Part shown: piece by piece, positions 63,060 through 64,000 of the stretch
Position numbering within the stretch: position 1 is the stretch's first letter
How the letters are laid out: the number at the start of each line of letters is the position of its first letter
Assembly (NCBI RefSeq): GCF_004341105.1
Contig: NZ_SLZK01000004.1
Span: 434,001-498,000, forward strand
Direction of reading: 5' to 3'
DNA length: 64,000 nucleotides
Origin: Rhizobium sp. BK418
Lineage (GTDB): Bacteria; Pseudomonadota; Alphaproteobacteria; Rhizobiales; Rhizobiaceae
Notes under the pieces: generated by a model
Database searches by the model: none
Told to the model about the DNA's origin: nothing
The model's input: the letters and a program-made list of their open reading frames with translations, nothing else
Program-made: the position numbers and the translations under genes

Positions 63060-63109
63060 GGCATTGCGCCTTTGCGCGAAGACATTGGTCCTATTTTGCG
63101 AGGTCAGAT

Positions 63110-64000
63110 ATGGCGCGAGCCGATAGCGTATCCATCAACCTTCCGTCCGCTCCGCTTTCGGATAGCGTGACATGGGCGATCGACGAATTGCGCAGCCGCC
63201 TGAGGCGCCGAGGTGTAAGGACCTCAGACAAGACGGTGGGCGAAGGTATCTCAATCGTGGTCGCCGAAGTCGGGTCGCCTCACGCGCCGACAGCCATGGC
63301 GCGCGATGAAGAAGCATTTGCTCTCGCTCGTAACGGCAATACGATTACAGTATGGGCGCATGATGAAAGGGGTATGGTCTATGCCCTGACCGAACTTGCC
63401 GACCGCGTGCGCTACAATGATGGCGAGGATCTATTTGCGGGTAAGTTTCCGCTTGCGGAAAAGCCGGCTGCACGCATCCGCAGCATGGCGCGGCTGTTCT
63501 GCAGCGAGGAGGAGGACAAGGTCTGGTTCTACGACAAGCAGCAGTGGCGCGATTATCTGACCATGCTGGCATCGAACCGCTTCAACCGTTTCGCCCTGAC
63601 GCTCGGCATGGGCTATAATTATCCCTACCACAATCCCTGGATCACCGACGTCTATTTTTACTTCCCCTATCCGTTCCTGCTGAAGCTGCCGGGCTACGAT
63701 GTCGAGGTCACCGAGCTCTCCGATGAGGAGCGCGAAACCAATCTCGAAATGCTGAAGTTCATCGGCCGCGAGGCTGCAAGGCGCGGCCTCGAATTCCAGC
63801 TGGCACTCTGGACGCAGCGCTATGATTTCGACGATGTTCCGCGCGCCAATTACACGGTGACGGGTGTCACTGATAATAATCTCGCGCCCTATTGCCGCGA
63901 CGCGATTACACAGTTGCTGCGGGAAGTTCCCGAGATTACCGGCCTGACATTTCGCGTCCATGTTGAAGGTGGCATTGCAGAAGGCGAATATGGCTTCTGG
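63110..64000 (+). CDS. Glycoside hydrolase-like protein, alpha-glucuronidase/GH20 N-domain type, partial
   Basis: The frame is open from the ATG at 63110 (GAGGTC upstream) to the window edge, 297 codons, so the C-terminus is missing. After a short start it shows a beta-alpha N-domain typical of GH67/GH20-like enzymes (VAEVGSPHAP, ITVWAHDERGMVYALTELAD), then the entry to a TIM barrel (WRDYLTMLASNRFNRFALTLG, RGLEFQLALWTQRYDF). No signal peptide is seen, so it is cytoplasmic. It follows the binding-protein gene in the LacI-controlled operon and probably degrades the imported sugar. Family is a guess from fold-level features. Confidence 0.65.
   Translation, partial: MARADSVSINLPSAPLSDSVTWAIDELRSRLRRRGVRTSDKTVGEGISIVVAEVGSPHAPTAMARDEEAFALARNGNTITVWAHDERGMVYALTELADRVRYNDGEDLFAGKFPLAEKPAARIRSMARLFCSEEEDKVWFYDKQQWRDYLTMLASNRFNRFALTLGMGYNYPYHNPWITDVYFYFPYPFLLKLPGYDVEVTELSDEERETNLEMLKFIGREAARRGLEFQLALWTQRYDFDDVPRANYTVTGVTDNNLAPYCRDAITQLLREVPEITGLTFRVHVEGGIAEGEYGFW

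Overview
The window is high-GC DNA that is almost entirely coding. It looks like an alphaproteobacterium of the Rhizobiales, most likely Rhizobium itself. The evidence is a complete dctA/dctBD dicarboxylate locus with a sigma-54 promoter, a RopA/Omp2b-type porin, the prkA-yeaH-spoVR stress trio, and a very high density of solute transporters each paired with its own regulator. I see no rRNA or tRNA gene, insertion sequence, integrase, CRISPR array or replication origin, so it reads as a catabolic region of a chromosome, chromid or large plasmid.

Layout. (1) 1-4600: the end of a sugar or glycerophosphodiester ABC importer with its ATPase, two GDPD-type phosphodiesterases, a LacI regulator and an inositol-monophosphatase-family enzyme. 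(2) 5006-20697: a large region rich in flavin monooxygenases. On the minus strand lie a ribose-type ABC ATPase and permease, a bacterial-luciferase-like monooxygenase, a complete peptide-type (family 5) ABC importer and a class V aminotransferase. On the plus strand lie the ribose-type binding protein and a DszC/SfnB-like flavoprotein, followed by a second such flavoprotein (minus strand) and a second luciferase-like monooxygenase (plus strand). This is the usual make-up of loci that scavenge sulfur or nitrogen from organic compounds. (3) 20681-21339: C-terminal remnants of a methyltransferase and a LysR regulator joined back to back. (4) 21329-29428: two small genes, then ThuA, a Gfo/Idh/MocA dehydrogenase and a ROK regulator, divergent from a four-gene sugar ABC importer. 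(5) 29531-34311: dctA, dctB and dctD. (6) 34820-40190: prkA, yeaH, spoVR and a hypothetical gene. (7) 40214-46288: a glutathione transferase and an ArsR regulator, then an SsuA-like protein without a signal peptide, an SsuD-like monooxygenase and a TRAP transporter. (8) 46583-47644: a porin. (9) 48151-55959: a seven-gene minus-strand operon with AmiC/AmiR-type regulators, a peptide-type ABC importer and an acetamidase/formamidase. (10) 56527-64000: an IclR regulator, a large glycosidase-like protein, a LacI regulator, a family 5 binding protein and the start of a glucuronidase-like enzyme.

How the parts work together. Most blocks couple one importer to the enzymes that act on its substrate and to a local regulator. 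The strongest regulatory signals in the DNA are four. There is a textbook sigma-54 promoter with two activator palindromes in front of dctA. There is a promoter-leader-terminator arrangement in front of amiC that fits antitermination by the co-encoded ANTAR protein. Two nearly identical promoter/operator modules (GGTAGCG[C/T]TACC) stand before the IclR gene and the family 5 binding protein gene. AT-rich inverted repeats of the form TCTA-N9-TAGA lie in two of the divergent promoters of the flavin-monooxygenase clusters, with a related motif in a third.
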